A stretch of DNA of 64,000 nucleotides from Panonychus citri (Eukaryota > Arthropoda > Arachnida > Trombidiformes > Tetranychidae): the NCBI RefSeq assembly GCF_014898815.1, contig NW_026515502.1:310001-374000 (forward strand). The letters are read 5' to 3'. Below the pieces are notes generated by a model that saw nothing but the letters and a program-made list of their open reading frames with translations, was not told the DNA's origin and searched no databases. Each line of letters starts with the position of its first letter. Position 1 is the first letter of the stretch. This document shows, in pieces, positions 38,801-49,300 of the stretch. Both the position numbers and the translations under genes were made by a program.

Positions 38801-39324
38801 AAAACATTAAATTGATAAATCAACCTAATAATTATCATTCAATGCCCTCAGGCTTGATTAGTTGAAATAATTATTTAAAGCAATTATCTCTGGTAGAAAA
38901 TGTTTAATGAATTAATTGTTCGAAAACACAAAAGTTTGTTTCAGTTCGGTTTTTTCTTTGATTGAAAGTCAAATAATTATTCTTCAATTCGTATTAGCAT
39001 ATATTTTTTAGAATTATTAGTTACAATGTTTTAAATCCTTAAGTAATCGATTGTCCCTAGGATAAAATTGAGCTTTATAACAATAATTGTCTTGCCCTAA
39101 CCCCACCCTTGAGGAAGTTATAGATTATAATTTAAACTTGTATTCACCCTTCAAGTACTCGCTATAAGAGAATTGGTTATATCATTTGATCGTTTAGTGA
39201 ATCAATTTGCTCAGTAACGACGATTTTGTGCTCAATTCAACTTGTTGTACCTTTGATTGTCTTAAGACAAAGATAAAGATAAAAATTAATTTTCGTGTTA
39301 CCAACTGACCAAAAGCGCAACATT
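38800..39324 (+). promoter_or_regulatory. Upstream region of first stand-alone PLAT gene
   Basis: This is repeated upstream of the second gene copy. It contains a CTATAAGAG element (39162-39170) followed about 33 bases later by GTTTAGTGA, an arrangement compatible with a TATA box and an arthropod-type initiator. That would leave a leader of about 130 bases before the ATG at 39325. The 38790-38920 part reappears inverted at about 41290-41430, on the far side of the gene. Motif-based inference only. Confidence 0.4.
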
Positions 39325-40624
39325 ATGTTTTGGTCATTTTTTATTTTTCTGTCATTATCATTCGCAGTTGGAGATTCGCATCAAATTCTAGAAAATCGTG
39401 AGTAACAATTATCCTTTATTGTATAAATTTGTCTAATCTAATTTCCAACTGATTTAATTTCATTCTACATTGATAATACATAAAAGTGGACACAAATTTT
39501 TGTCAGTAAGTTTGAAATCATGTTCATTTGACAGACTCGCGTGTTCAAATACAAATGCATTGAAATACGAATCATTTGTTATTCAACTGTTTTCTTCAAT
39601 AATCGCGTATTCGAAAAAATCCTGAATCAATCCATTACTTTTCCTCTTTTAGTTATTTGTTTCTAATATTTGATATCTGATATTTGCTTCTCTTCTCATT
39701 CTTTTCTTTTACTTCTGTTCTTTTCCCCTCTCTTCTTTTATACCTCCTCCTCCCTTATTTTTTTCTCGACCTTTAATTATTAACGCAGATTCTCCTCGAT
39801 TCATAACAATCGATCCTAAGTCTTTAGTAGATAAATGTCAATTCGTTGGTTATCAATGTCCGAGTTTGGTACAATTTGAACAAGGACTTTGTACTGATTG
39901 TGGTTCGGATGGCTCCAAATGTGCTCTTCTTTCCACTTCTATTGCAGATGAACAAAAATTAGATTGGAAACCATCGCATAATCATTTGAATGGAAATTAT
40001 TATCTTGCATTACATGATAAAGCTCCTTATTGTCGTAAGTACAGCTAAGCATGAACTTATACAGCTTATTTCTCAATTTTAACAATATCTTTAATTTTAA
40101 AGTTCATCTTTACGGAATCGAGATATATTTGAATAACGCTACGATACCACCATTTTCGAAATTCATTCTTGATTTAGAAGGAACCAGAGAAAAAGTCTAT
40201 GGAATTAGTATATTAGATAACTTTGCATACTCTGAGTACGAAAGAAAGTTTACTTTTCTTTTGAAAACTCATCGGACATTTGGCTCTATTGAAAACGCAA
40301 CAGCTAAATATAACCATGGTATTACATTGGAAACAATAACTCCGCAAATCGGAGACATAAATGTTAAGTATCTGAGTAATATTGATCCAAGGTAAGTTCT
40401 ATTTGATCTTGTTTATTTAAGTTGAATTCATATTGCAAAGCTATTAACGCAAGTTCAACATTGTTTTATAACTTTATGCTCAAAATAGAATCCGTCAAAT
40501 TGAATCAACTTATCTTTCACAATATCATGGTAATGCTACCCCTATCGGTTTCGGAATTAATGACGGAAACTTTTTTGAAAATCATCGGCCAAAAAATGGC
40601 GGCACATATATGATTAAGTGCTAA
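39325..40624 (+). CDS. Secreted stand-alone lipase C-terminal (PLAT-like) domain protein, copy 1
   Basis: Four exons (39325-39397, 39789-40034, 40103-40391, 40489-40624) give an intact 247-residue protein. Exon 1 encodes a signal peptide (MFWSFFIFLSLSFAVG). Exon 2 matches the lipase exon that follows the catalytic His: SPRFITIDPKSLVDKC aligns with APRFMLVNPESLTENC, and the cysteine pattern CQFVGYQC...CTDC...KC is kept. Exon 3 is the PLAT-like beta-sandwich (YGIEIYLNNA to YLSNIDPR). The catalytic Ser and Asp regions are absent, so it cannot be a lipase. It may bind lipid, colipase-like partners or carbohydrate; that is inference. Intron phases (1, 1, 2) equal those of the lipase, which supports exon shuffling. 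The first intron ends in about 100 bases of pyrimidine-rich DNA. AATAAA follows at 40710-40715. Confidence 0.8.
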
Positions 40625-41435
40625 TGTATTTAATGTACATAATATTCATATCATGTAATGTATGGAGAAAACGATTTCAACAATTAAATATTTGTAACTA
40701 AAAATTCAAAATAAATTTTTCTAATATCTTTTGAATTTATCATTTTGATCTTTTTGTTTTTGACTTAAATCCTTAGCATAAATTCGTTTATGCATAGTAA
40801 ACCGTTTTACTGTCTTAAAATAAGAGGAGAAACGTGTGAATTTTAAAAAAACGCAGTAAGATGAGCGTTAATGGTTTGACTTGGCTAGAAAACTTCGTTG
40901 TGTGCTCGCAAGTAATAAGACATTGTATTACCAATTTAAATGATACTCGATAAGATACACGGACTCAGAAGTTATTATAGCTAAAGTAAGATAGAGAGTT
41001 GATATGAAATCATTTAGAGTAGAATTATGAACAAGGATGTTTGGAAAAAGAGGGCCAAAAGCTAAAAAATCGTTGAACACAATGGTTAAGAAATGTGCTA
41101 AGGCTGGTACTTTTGCGACAAAGTGACCACAGGATTTTTTCGGTTTAATTTCATAAATTTTTCAAACTACAGATGAAAATTTCACATTTTCTGTCACAAA
41201 ATCATCATCTCTTGTTTATCTCGTACCAAGTTTGTTCATTCAATTTTTAGCTGTTTGACCTCTTTTTTCAGAAACCCTTTTATAACGATCAATTCTTTAA
41301 ATATTTTCCACCAGAGATAATTACTTTAAATAATTATTTCAACTAATCAAGTCTGACGGGCATTGAATGATCATAATTATTACGCTAATTTAGCAATTTG
41401 AATGTTTTTGGTGCGCATTGAAAAATACACCTGCA
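40625..41435. repeat. 3' spacer of tandem unit A, similar to that of unit B
   Basis: This stretch resembles 44756-45460, including the polyadenylation signal region and the later GAGGGCCAAAAGCTAAAAA and CTCTTGTTTATCTCG-type words. Near 41290-41430 it contains an inverted copy of the 38790-38920 sequence (ATAATTATTTAAAG, GGGCATTGAATG). No gene is supported, although the antisense frame at 44978-45247 in the other unit is open and hydrophobic. Confidence 0.6.
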
Positions 41436-41690
41436 TTTAACATAGAAACATGGTTAATTTTGGAAATTTCTTAAATAAACTCAAAATCTTCAATGTTCAG
41501 AATAGTCAGTTTGTTGGTTATCAATGTTATAATGAAACTACGATGAATTTGAGAACGTTCGTTGTACTGATTGTGGTCGAAATGGTATAAAATGTGCCAT
41601 TCTCTCAATTTTCGGTGAAACCGATTGAGGCTCTGTCCAAGTTTTCAAAGAACAGAAAACAATTTCAATGCTTTCATAAAAAAATGAAAT
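41436..41690 (+). pseudogene. Degenerate lipase cysteine-rich exon fragment, plus strand
   Basis: Reads like the start of the lipase cysteine-rich region (QFVGYQC, then CTDCG and GIKCAILSIFGETD) with its upstream sequence. It is interrupted by a frameshift in the QC...NYDE region and by TGA directly after GETD. There are no start or splice sites. It sits at the right boundary of tandem unit A, in the opposite orientation to the corresponding fragment at the left boundary. Confidence 0.7.
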
Positions 41691-41699
41691 GACTAATAA

Positions 41700-42600
41700 T
41701 TTTAGGGTCCCTCACTCGTGAATTCAATTTTACGTCTCCGATCAGAAGTTCATCTGATTTTCTTGTATTCTTGTTGAATTGCTCGTTGAGTTCTGGTCTA
41801 ATTAGTGGCTGATTATATTCATCTAAGTTTAAATTCATTTTTAAATTGGTAATCAACGAGTTGACGAAATGTCACGTTTCGATTACCTAATCAATTGACG
41901 TTCATTCGGAACATAGAGATCGACGATAGGAATTAAAGTCAAATCACTTTGAGTGAATCCATTTTCCATGTTTCCATTTGTCTGTGATCTTTGTCTTACC
42001 ATGAGTCGTGAATTTTCAAGATTAGATTCACCAAATCGACGATCTGGCCCATTACGCCAGGTAAGAGGTGACCGACTGTTACTCGCCAGTACAATGGGCT
42101 CACTAATTTCTTCACCTCTCAAGTCAGTAGACAAAAGTAAACTTGGTGTAGAAGATTTGAACATTTCGTCTAGTTTTTGATTCATTCGAACGGGTAAAAA
42201 TTTATTCAGCGCTGAAGTGAAAAAAGATCGTTCCCCAAGATTACGGTAAATTTCTCCGACATTGTCACCAAGATGCAGTTTAACTCGAGGATCAGAAGAG
42301 TCTTGAGGGAAACTGGAATAAAATGAGGGTCGACTTTGTACTCGAAGTGGAGCATCGTCTCGAAATTGTTCTTGTTTCTGTTCTTTGAAAGCTTGGCCAG
42401 AACCTCGATCGGTTTCACCGAAAATTGAGAGAACGGCACATTTTATACCATCTTGACCACAATCGGTACAACGACCTTTCTCAAATTCATCGTAGTTTGA
42501 ACATTGATAACCAACAAACTGACAATTCTCAGTTGAAGATTCGGAGTTCATTTCAGACTTTTCCAAAATTAACCATCTTTCGATGTCAAATACTTACATT
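41700..42600 (-). pseudogene. Truncated lipase copy: cysteine-rich exon fused directly to the C-terminal tail
   Basis: The minus strand is open from 42566 to 41883. It begins in the cysteine-rich region (ENCQFVGYQC to FRDDA), then passes at about 42352 straight into the tail (PLRVQSRPSF). The PLAT exon, the N/Q-rich exon and their introns are missing. The end differs from the lipase (LTLIPIVDLYVPN), a variant also found near 46085-46140. A further tail piece continues to about 41700. No ATG or signal peptide begins the frame; the longest frame starts at a TTG. It is a deletion derivative, although a long open frame of 227 codons means it could still be translated as part of something. Confidence 0.7.
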
Positions 42601-42885
42601 GTATTAATATTTTCTCAATGTTCACCAAAAACATTTAATTGCTAAATTAATGTAATACTTATCCTCATTAAATGCCCTTCGGGCTTGATTAATCGAAATA
42701 ATTATTTAAAGTAATTATCTCTGGTGGATTTATGTTTAATGTATTGATTCTGCAGTTTTTTGTTCATAGTTCTAATGACCAAGATTCAAAAGCACAAAAG
42801 TTTGTTCCAGTTTGATTTTTCTCTTAAGTCAAGTATCATGATATTATTATTCTTTCAATTCATAATAATAGAAAATAAATTTTTC

Positions 42886-43136
42886 AGAATTATTAGTTAC
42901 AATGTTTATAAATCCTTGAGTCATTGTCCCGAGGATAAAATTTAGCATAAAACAATAATTGTCTAGCCCCACCTTGAGACAGTTATATATGCTAATTGAA
43001 ACTTGTATTCGCCCTTCTAGTACTTGCTATAAGAGAATTGGCTTTATCATTTGTACTGTACCTTTGCTTGTCTCAATACAAAGATAAAAATTAATTCTTG
43101 TGTTACCAACTGACCAAAAGTCGCAACATGTTTTGA
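42886..43136 (+). repeat. Partial tandem copy of the PLAT-gene promoter, ending within the start codon context
   Basis: This stretch (TCAGAATTATTAGTTACAATG onward, CTATAAGAG at 43027-43035, down to CGCAACATGTTTTG) is repeated immediately at 43137-43458. The first copy lacks the part after TATCATTTG that includes the TTTAGTGA initiator-like sequence, and it breaks off just after the ATG. It is therefore a duplicated 5' regulatory region without its gene. Confidence 0.7.
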
Positions 43137-43449
43137 AATTATTAGTTACAATGTTTGTAAATCCTTGAGTAATCGATTGTCCCTAGGATAAAATAAACCT
43201 TTATAACAGTAATTGTCTTGCCCTAGCCCCACCTCGAGGAAGTTATTGATTATAATTGAAACATGTATTCGCCCTTCAAGTATTCGCTATAAGAGAATTG
43301 GTTATATCATTTGATCGTTTAGTGAACCAATTTGCTCAGTAACGACGTTTTTGTGCTCAATTCAACTTGTTGTACCGTTGCTTGTCTCAAGACATCAATA
43401 AAGATAAAAATTAATTTTCGTGTTACCAGCTGACCAGAAGCGCAACATT
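43137..43449 (+). promoter_or_regulatory. Upstream region of second stand-alone PLAT gene
   Basis: This is the full-length version of the duplicated promoter, corresponding to about 39010-39324 of unit A. It has CTATAAGAG at 43287-43295, a TTTAGTGA element downstream, and the leader up to the ATG at 43450. Inferred from conservation between the two units and motif spacing. Confidence 0.4.
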
Positions 43450-44755
43450 ATGTTTTGGTCATATCTTATTTTTCTATCATTATCAATCGCAGTCGGTGAT
43501 TCGCATCAAATTCTAGAAAATCGTGAGTAACAATTATCCTTTATTGTATAAATTTGTCTAATTTCCAGCTGATTTAATATCATTCTACATTGATACAATG
43601 TAATGTATAAAAGCGGACTCAAACTTGCGTCAGAAAGTTTGTAATCATGTTTATGTGACAGACTCGCGAAATACAAGTTTATTGAAATACGAATCATTTG
43701 TTATTCAACTGTTTTTCTCAATAATCGCGCATTCGAAAAAATCTTAAATCAGTCCATTACTTTTCCTCTTTTAGTTATTTTTTCTATTTTTGTCTCTTCT
43801 CATTCTTTTATCTTACTCTCTTCTCTTCTTCTTCCTTCTCTCACTTCTTTTTCACCTCGTTCTTCCTTCGTTTCTTCTATCTTTTTTCTCGGCCTTTAAT
43901 CATTAATGCAGATTCTCCTCAATTCATAACAATCGATCCTAAGTCTTTAGTAGAAAAATGTCAATTCGTTGGTTATCAATGTCCGAGTTTGGTACAATTT
44001 GAACAAGGACTTTGTACTGATTGTGGTTTTGACGGCTCCAAATGTGCTCTTCTTTCAACTTCTATTGCAAATGAACAACAATTCGATTGGAAACCATCAC
44101 ATAATCATTTGAATGAAAATTATTATCTTGCAGTACATGAAAAGCTCCTTATTGTCGTAAGTACAGCTAATCATGAACTGATTATACAGCTTATTTCTCA
44201 TTATTGACAATATCTTTTATTTTAAAGTTCATCTTTATGGAATTGAGGTATATTTGAACAATGCTACGATACCACCATTTTCGAAATTCACTCTTGATTT
44301 AGAAGGAACCAGAGGAAAAATCTATGGACTTAGTATATTAGATAATTTTGCATACTCTGAGTACGAAAGAAAGTTTACTTTTCTTTTAAAAACTCAACGG
44401 ACACTAGGCTCTATTGAAAAAGCAACAGCTAAATATAACCATGGTATTACATTGGAAACAATATATCCGAGAATCGGAGACATAAATGTTAAGTATCTGA
44501 GCAATATTGATCCAAGGTAAGTTCTATTTGATCTTTTTTATTTAAGTTGAATCAATATCGAAAAGCTATTAACTCAACATTGTTTAATAATTTTATGCTC
44601 AAAATAGAATCCGTCAGATTGAATCGACTCTTCTTTCACAAAATAATGTTAGCACTTTCGGATTTCCTAATAAAGAATCCAACCCTCTTCAGCATGAACT
44701 ACCAAAAAGTAACGACTCATCTATGAAATCATTCAAATGTATTCCTGTAATGTAA
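43450..44755 (+). pseudogene. Secreted stand-alone PLAT-like protein, copy 2, with a one-base frameshift
   Basis: The same four-exon layout as copy 1: 43450-43522 (signal peptide), 43912-44156, 44228-44516, 44608-44755. Exon 2 is 245 bases instead of 246. Copy 1 reads CATGATAAAGC where this copy reads CATGAAAAGC (about 44137-44146), so the frame shifts just before the conserved APYC and would stop soon after in the intron. Exons 3 and 4 remain open and well conserved, and splice sites are intact. That suggests either a very recent mutation or an assembly indel. Exon 4 has diverged from copy 1: it shares the RIRQIEST start but continues to a different, slightly longer C-terminus (ending IPVM). 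AATAAA lies at 44804-44809. If the base is restored by resequencing, this would be a functional paralogue. Confidence 0.7.
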
Positions 44756-45460
44756 TGTATGGAGAAAACGATTTCGATTTAATATTTGTATCCAAAAATC
44801 AAAAATAAATTTTTCTAATATCTATTGAATTCATCATTTTGATTGTTGAGTTTTATACTTAAATCCTTAGTACAAATTCGTTAATGTATATTAAACCATT
44901 TTACTGTCTTAAAATAAGAGAAGTAACATGCGAATTTTAAGAAAAGATGAGCGTTAAACTTGGTTAAAAAGTGTAAATCATACTCGATAAGATAAACGCA
45001 CTCTGACGTTATTGTAGCTGAGTAAGATAGTGAGTTGATATGAAATCATTACGAGTATAATTATGAACAAAAACACGTAAAGAAGGATGTCTGAAAAAGA
45101 GGGCCAAAAGCTAAAAAAATCTATGAACACAATTGGTAAGAAATGTTCTAAGGCTGATACTTTTGCGACAAAATGACCAATAGATTGTTGGTTTAATTTC
45201 ATAAATTTTTTTCGACCTGTAGATGACGATTTCACAGTTTCTGTCACAAAATCATCATTTCTTGTTTATCTCGCACCAAAAGTGTTCATTCAATTTTTAG
45301 CTTTTTGACCTCTTTTTTCAGAAACCCTTTGTAATGATCAATTCATTAAACATTTTCCACCATAGATAATTGCTTTAAATAATTATTTCCCCTAACCAAG
45401 CCTGAAAGGAATTGAATTATCATAATTATTACGTTAATTTAGCTATTTAATGTTTTCGGT
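44756..45460. repeat. 3' spacer of tandem unit B
   Basis: Homologous to 40625-41435 with small gaps. It contains an antisense open frame (45247-44978) with a strongly hydrophobic second half. The equivalent frame in unit A is interrupted, so it is probably not a gene. Near 45350-45450 lies an inverted copy of the sequence at 42620-42745. Confidence 0.55.
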
Positions 45461-45725
45461 CAGACCGATTGTGGTCAAGATGGTATAAAATGTGCCGTTC
45501 TCTCAATTTTCGGTGAAACCGATCGAGGTTCTGGCCAAGCTTTCAAAGAACAGAAACAAGAACAATTTCGAGACGATGCTTTCAAAAATATCAAATAACT
45601 CTAATAATTCAGGGTCCTTCAAAAAAGGCTAATATGAAATGGAAATTTCAAAGAATTGATATTCTAAACCCACTCAGCTTATTTCTGCTTCAAAAATTAT
45701 AACCGACAGAGTTTCACTTTCAGGA
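45461..45725 (+). pseudogene. Degenerate lipase fragment: cysteine-rich region followed by part of PLAT
   Basis: The plus strand reads TDCGQDGIKCAVLSIFGETD and on to FRDDAF, almost identical to the lipase. It then hits a stop and resumes as a broken piece of the PLAT exon (KKANMKWKFQRIDILNPLSL). The intervening intron and most of the PLAT domain are gone. It marks the right boundary of tandem unit B and is in opposite orientation to the neighbouring lipase gene. Confidence 0.7.
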
Positions 45726-45889
45726 AATAACTATTATTCTTGAAAATGAGTGAAAAAGATAATGCTTATGGACAAAAAAATCTCAGACAATGGCGGTAAA
45801 TATACTTATCTTTTAGATTCTGAGCTAAAATTATATCTACTGACAAGAGTTACAATCAAATGGAAATATAGATGGTTGAAAAAGAATCG

Positions 45890-46145
45890 GAATCGAAAGT
45901 TATTGGAATACATCTGAATTTAATTTTACGTCTCCAATCAGAAGTTCATCTGATTTTCTTGTATTCTTGTTGAATTGGTCGTTGAGTTCCGGTCTAATTA
46001 GTGGCTGATTCGATTCATCTCCAGTTCAATATCATTTTCGAATGGTAACCAACGAGTTGACGAAATGTCACAACGTTTAGATGTCCTAATCAATTGATGT
46101 GCATTCGGAACATAAAGATCGACGATAGGAATTAAGGGTAATCAG
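45890..46145 (-). pseudogene. Second lipase tail fragment downstream of the lipase stop codon
   Basis: The minus strand carries a variant of the tail (NQPLIRPELNDQFNKNTRKSDELLI) and the alternative end also seen at 41883-41940 (IPIVDLYVPN). It lies 220-470 bases beyond the lipase stop at 46363, in the same orientation, with no link by a clear splice. Probably a partial tandem copy of the tail exon. Confidence 0.6.
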
Positions 46146-46362
46146 TCAAGTTTCAATTCCTTTTCACATCTTGTTTTTATTAGACCAAGAAAATTGTTTG
46201 GGAGGTTAAACCGGAATTGATTATCAAAAGATTATAATCAAAAGTTGGGTTTCGAACAAAACAATTGAGTTTCGAACCCAGTTAATTGTTTTGGTATGGG
46301 CAAAAAATATTACATCAATAAATAAGATCCAAGAAAATTACAAATATTTGATTTTCTTCGTC

Positions 46363-49300
46363 TCACATCAAAAGTTTGTCCGATTTTCTTGTATTCTTGT
46401 TGAATTGCTCGTTGAGTTCTGGTCTAATTAGTGGCTGATTAGATTCATCTAAGTTTAAATTCATTGATTTATCATTTTGACGCGAGTCCTCATCGATATT
46501 GGTATCATTATTTGGTGAAATTTCGTTGAAATTCAAAACTTTTCCATTTGTCTGTGATCTTTGTCTTACCATGAGTCGTGAATTTTCAGGATTAGACTCA
46601 CCAAATCGACGATCTGGCCCATTACGCCAGGTAAGAGGCGATCGACTGTTACTCGCCAGTACAATGGGCTCGCTAATTTCTTCACCTCTCAAGTCAGTAG
46701 ACAAAAGTAAACTTGGTGTAGAAGATTTGAACATTTCGTCAAGTTTTTGATTCATTCGAACTGGTAAAAATTTATTCAGCGCTGAAGTGAAAAAAGATCG
46801 TTCACCGAGATTACGGTAAATTTCTCCGACATTGTCACCAAGATGCAGTTTAACTCGAGGATCAGAAGAGTCTTGAGGGAAACTGGAATAAAATGAGGGT
46901 CGACTTTGTACTCGAAGTGGACGGTAGTATTGTCGAACTGGTTCATCAGAAGTCCAAAGAGATGGACTTACAGGTCGACGGTTCCACAGGCCGGCCAAGG
47001 AAGAAAGAGAAGGCCTTTGGTCAGATGAAGGGGAAACGGTCGAATTAGAATCACTAACTCGACGATCAGGGACAGAAGTTGGTCGCCGATTCGATGACGA
47101 AGGAATATTGATGAAGGCTGGTGATTTGATGGAGGTTTATAATCGGGTGTTGAGTGACCATTAGATGACGAGTGATGTGTTGGTACTGTTTGGTATCGAG
47201 AAGTTGATGAATAATAACTGTTTGTACTGTGATAGTTTTGATTGTTGTGATAATTTGTTGATTGATATTGTGAAGTAGTTGAGTATGGTGATGGTGTTGT
47301 TGAGTATCGAGATGTCGAGTGATAACTAGAAGTAGTGTATTGGTTTCTATTTCCATTAGAACCTAAGTGAAAAACAAAAAAATAAGAAAAGGTTAATCAT
47401 TAATTTCTTTCATTCTATCGATGGTAGTAAAGTTTTTTACCTCCACCGTAATTGTTTCCTTGTTGCTGAGGTCTATTCGGGTAAGTTTGTCCACTATTAT
47501 TGTTGCCACCCTGATATTGAGTTCGATTGGAATTATTTGTGTATCCAGAGTTAGACCCTTGTTGAGTGCGATTATAACTGTTTTGTTCATAATTCGATCC
47601 CGTTTGATTGGTTTGGTGGTTCCATTGGTTCTGAGGTCGTGTTTGGTTTCGGTTATTCTGTCCATTATTAAATCGAGAGACTCCACCCTGGTTACTATCA
47701 CCACGACAAGGGACAAAGTTCAATGTATTTCCACTTGAAACTGTATCAGATTGTTCTGGACATAAAACGGACGATTCATCTTGACGGATTCTATTGAAAT
47801 TATAAAGCATAAATTAGAAGTTGTTGATCTTTATCTCATTCTCGCAACTCAAAACTCACTTTGGATCAATGTTACTCAAATACTTGATGGTCAATCGATC
47901 GATTATCATTTTTGGAGCAGAAATAAGCTTGAGTGGGTTTAGTACATCAATTCCTTGGAATTGCCATTTCATGGTAGCTCTTTTTAACGGCCCCAAGCTT
48001 TTCTCATATGTAACGAGATAAGTATATGTTTCACCGGGTTTAAAGCTCGAGAATGATTCTGAAACCTTGATTCCATCAGCTTTTCTCTTGGAACCATCAA
48101 GATCAAGAGTGAATGATCCAGTGTTAGAGTCAGAGTTGTTAGCCAAATGGATCTCAATTCCATAATGGTGAACTAAAAGAAGTGTCAAGAGATATTACAA
48201 ATTTGGGATTAGTGATAATCAAAGAGATAATTAAAGTTATGGATCATTTGTAACTTACCACAATAAGGAGCTTTATCACTAGTCTTGTAATAGTATTTTT
48301 TGAAAGCATCGTCTCGAAATTGTTCTTGTTTCTGTTCTTTGAAAGCTTGGCCAGAACCTCGATCGGTTTCACCGAAAATTGAGAGAACAGCACATTTTAT
48401 ACCATCTTGACCACAATCGGTACAACGACCTTTCTCAAATTCATCGTAGTTTGAACATTGATAACCAACAAACTGACAATTCTCAGTTAAAGATTCAGGA
48501 TTGACCAACATAAACCGAGGAGCAAAGTTGTGATTACATGCAACAGTCTCAGTTATTCCTAATTAAAATTAAAAGTAAACAGAGATTGACATTAGATTAG
48601 ATTCTGGAAACAACAAAAAGAAATCAATATTAATCAATTACCTTTAATCAATCCTTGATTAAGAACATTGAATAATCCCTTTGTTTTACCACATGCTGGT
48701 TGACGATATCCTCCATTTGGATAGAAATCAATATCACCAACCGGGTCCTCTAATCCTAATCCTAATCAAGAAAAACAATAAATTCAGTAACACAATTAAA
48801 AAGAGTCACAATCAACATAATCAAATCTTCATTCAATCAAACTGTAAACCAGAAAAACGGTTAGTTTGAAATGGAAACACTAGAGGGCGACTCAAGATGT
48901 TCTTTTTTTTCTTCGTAAAAAAATTAACTTTAATTGCGTGATTTTGATTGAAGGCGATTCTTTATTTCAACTTACCTTCAAGAACGGCGTTCCCATAGTC
49001 AGTGTGAAGAGCGTCAACGTAATGAGCATCAGTAGGATCTAAACGAAGTGTAGTTGCATTCTTATAGAAACTCGGACCAGCGGGATCAAGACCAGTGATT
49101 CGTCCAATTTGTGGATTCTTGATTCGTTCACCTGTGTAACCGGACACATGAGCACCTAAACTGTGACCAATCAAATGGACATCGGAAAACTTCAAGCCCG
49201 AATATTGGTTAAGCTTCTTAATGAAATGAGCCATCGCTGCACCAACAACCCGAGTGTTAGCAACCGCTTGGAAATAGTTGAGTGTTTTTGCTCCATTGGA

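Noticed and set aside
44978..45247. Hydrophobic 89-codon antisense frame in the unit B spacer
   Set aside because: The homologous stretch in unit A is interrupted, so the frame is not under selection.
47393..47738. Long frames overlapping the lipase N/Q-rich exon on both strands
   Set aside because: They are other-frame readings of the repetitive exon; the splice-consistent N/Q-rich frame explains the region.
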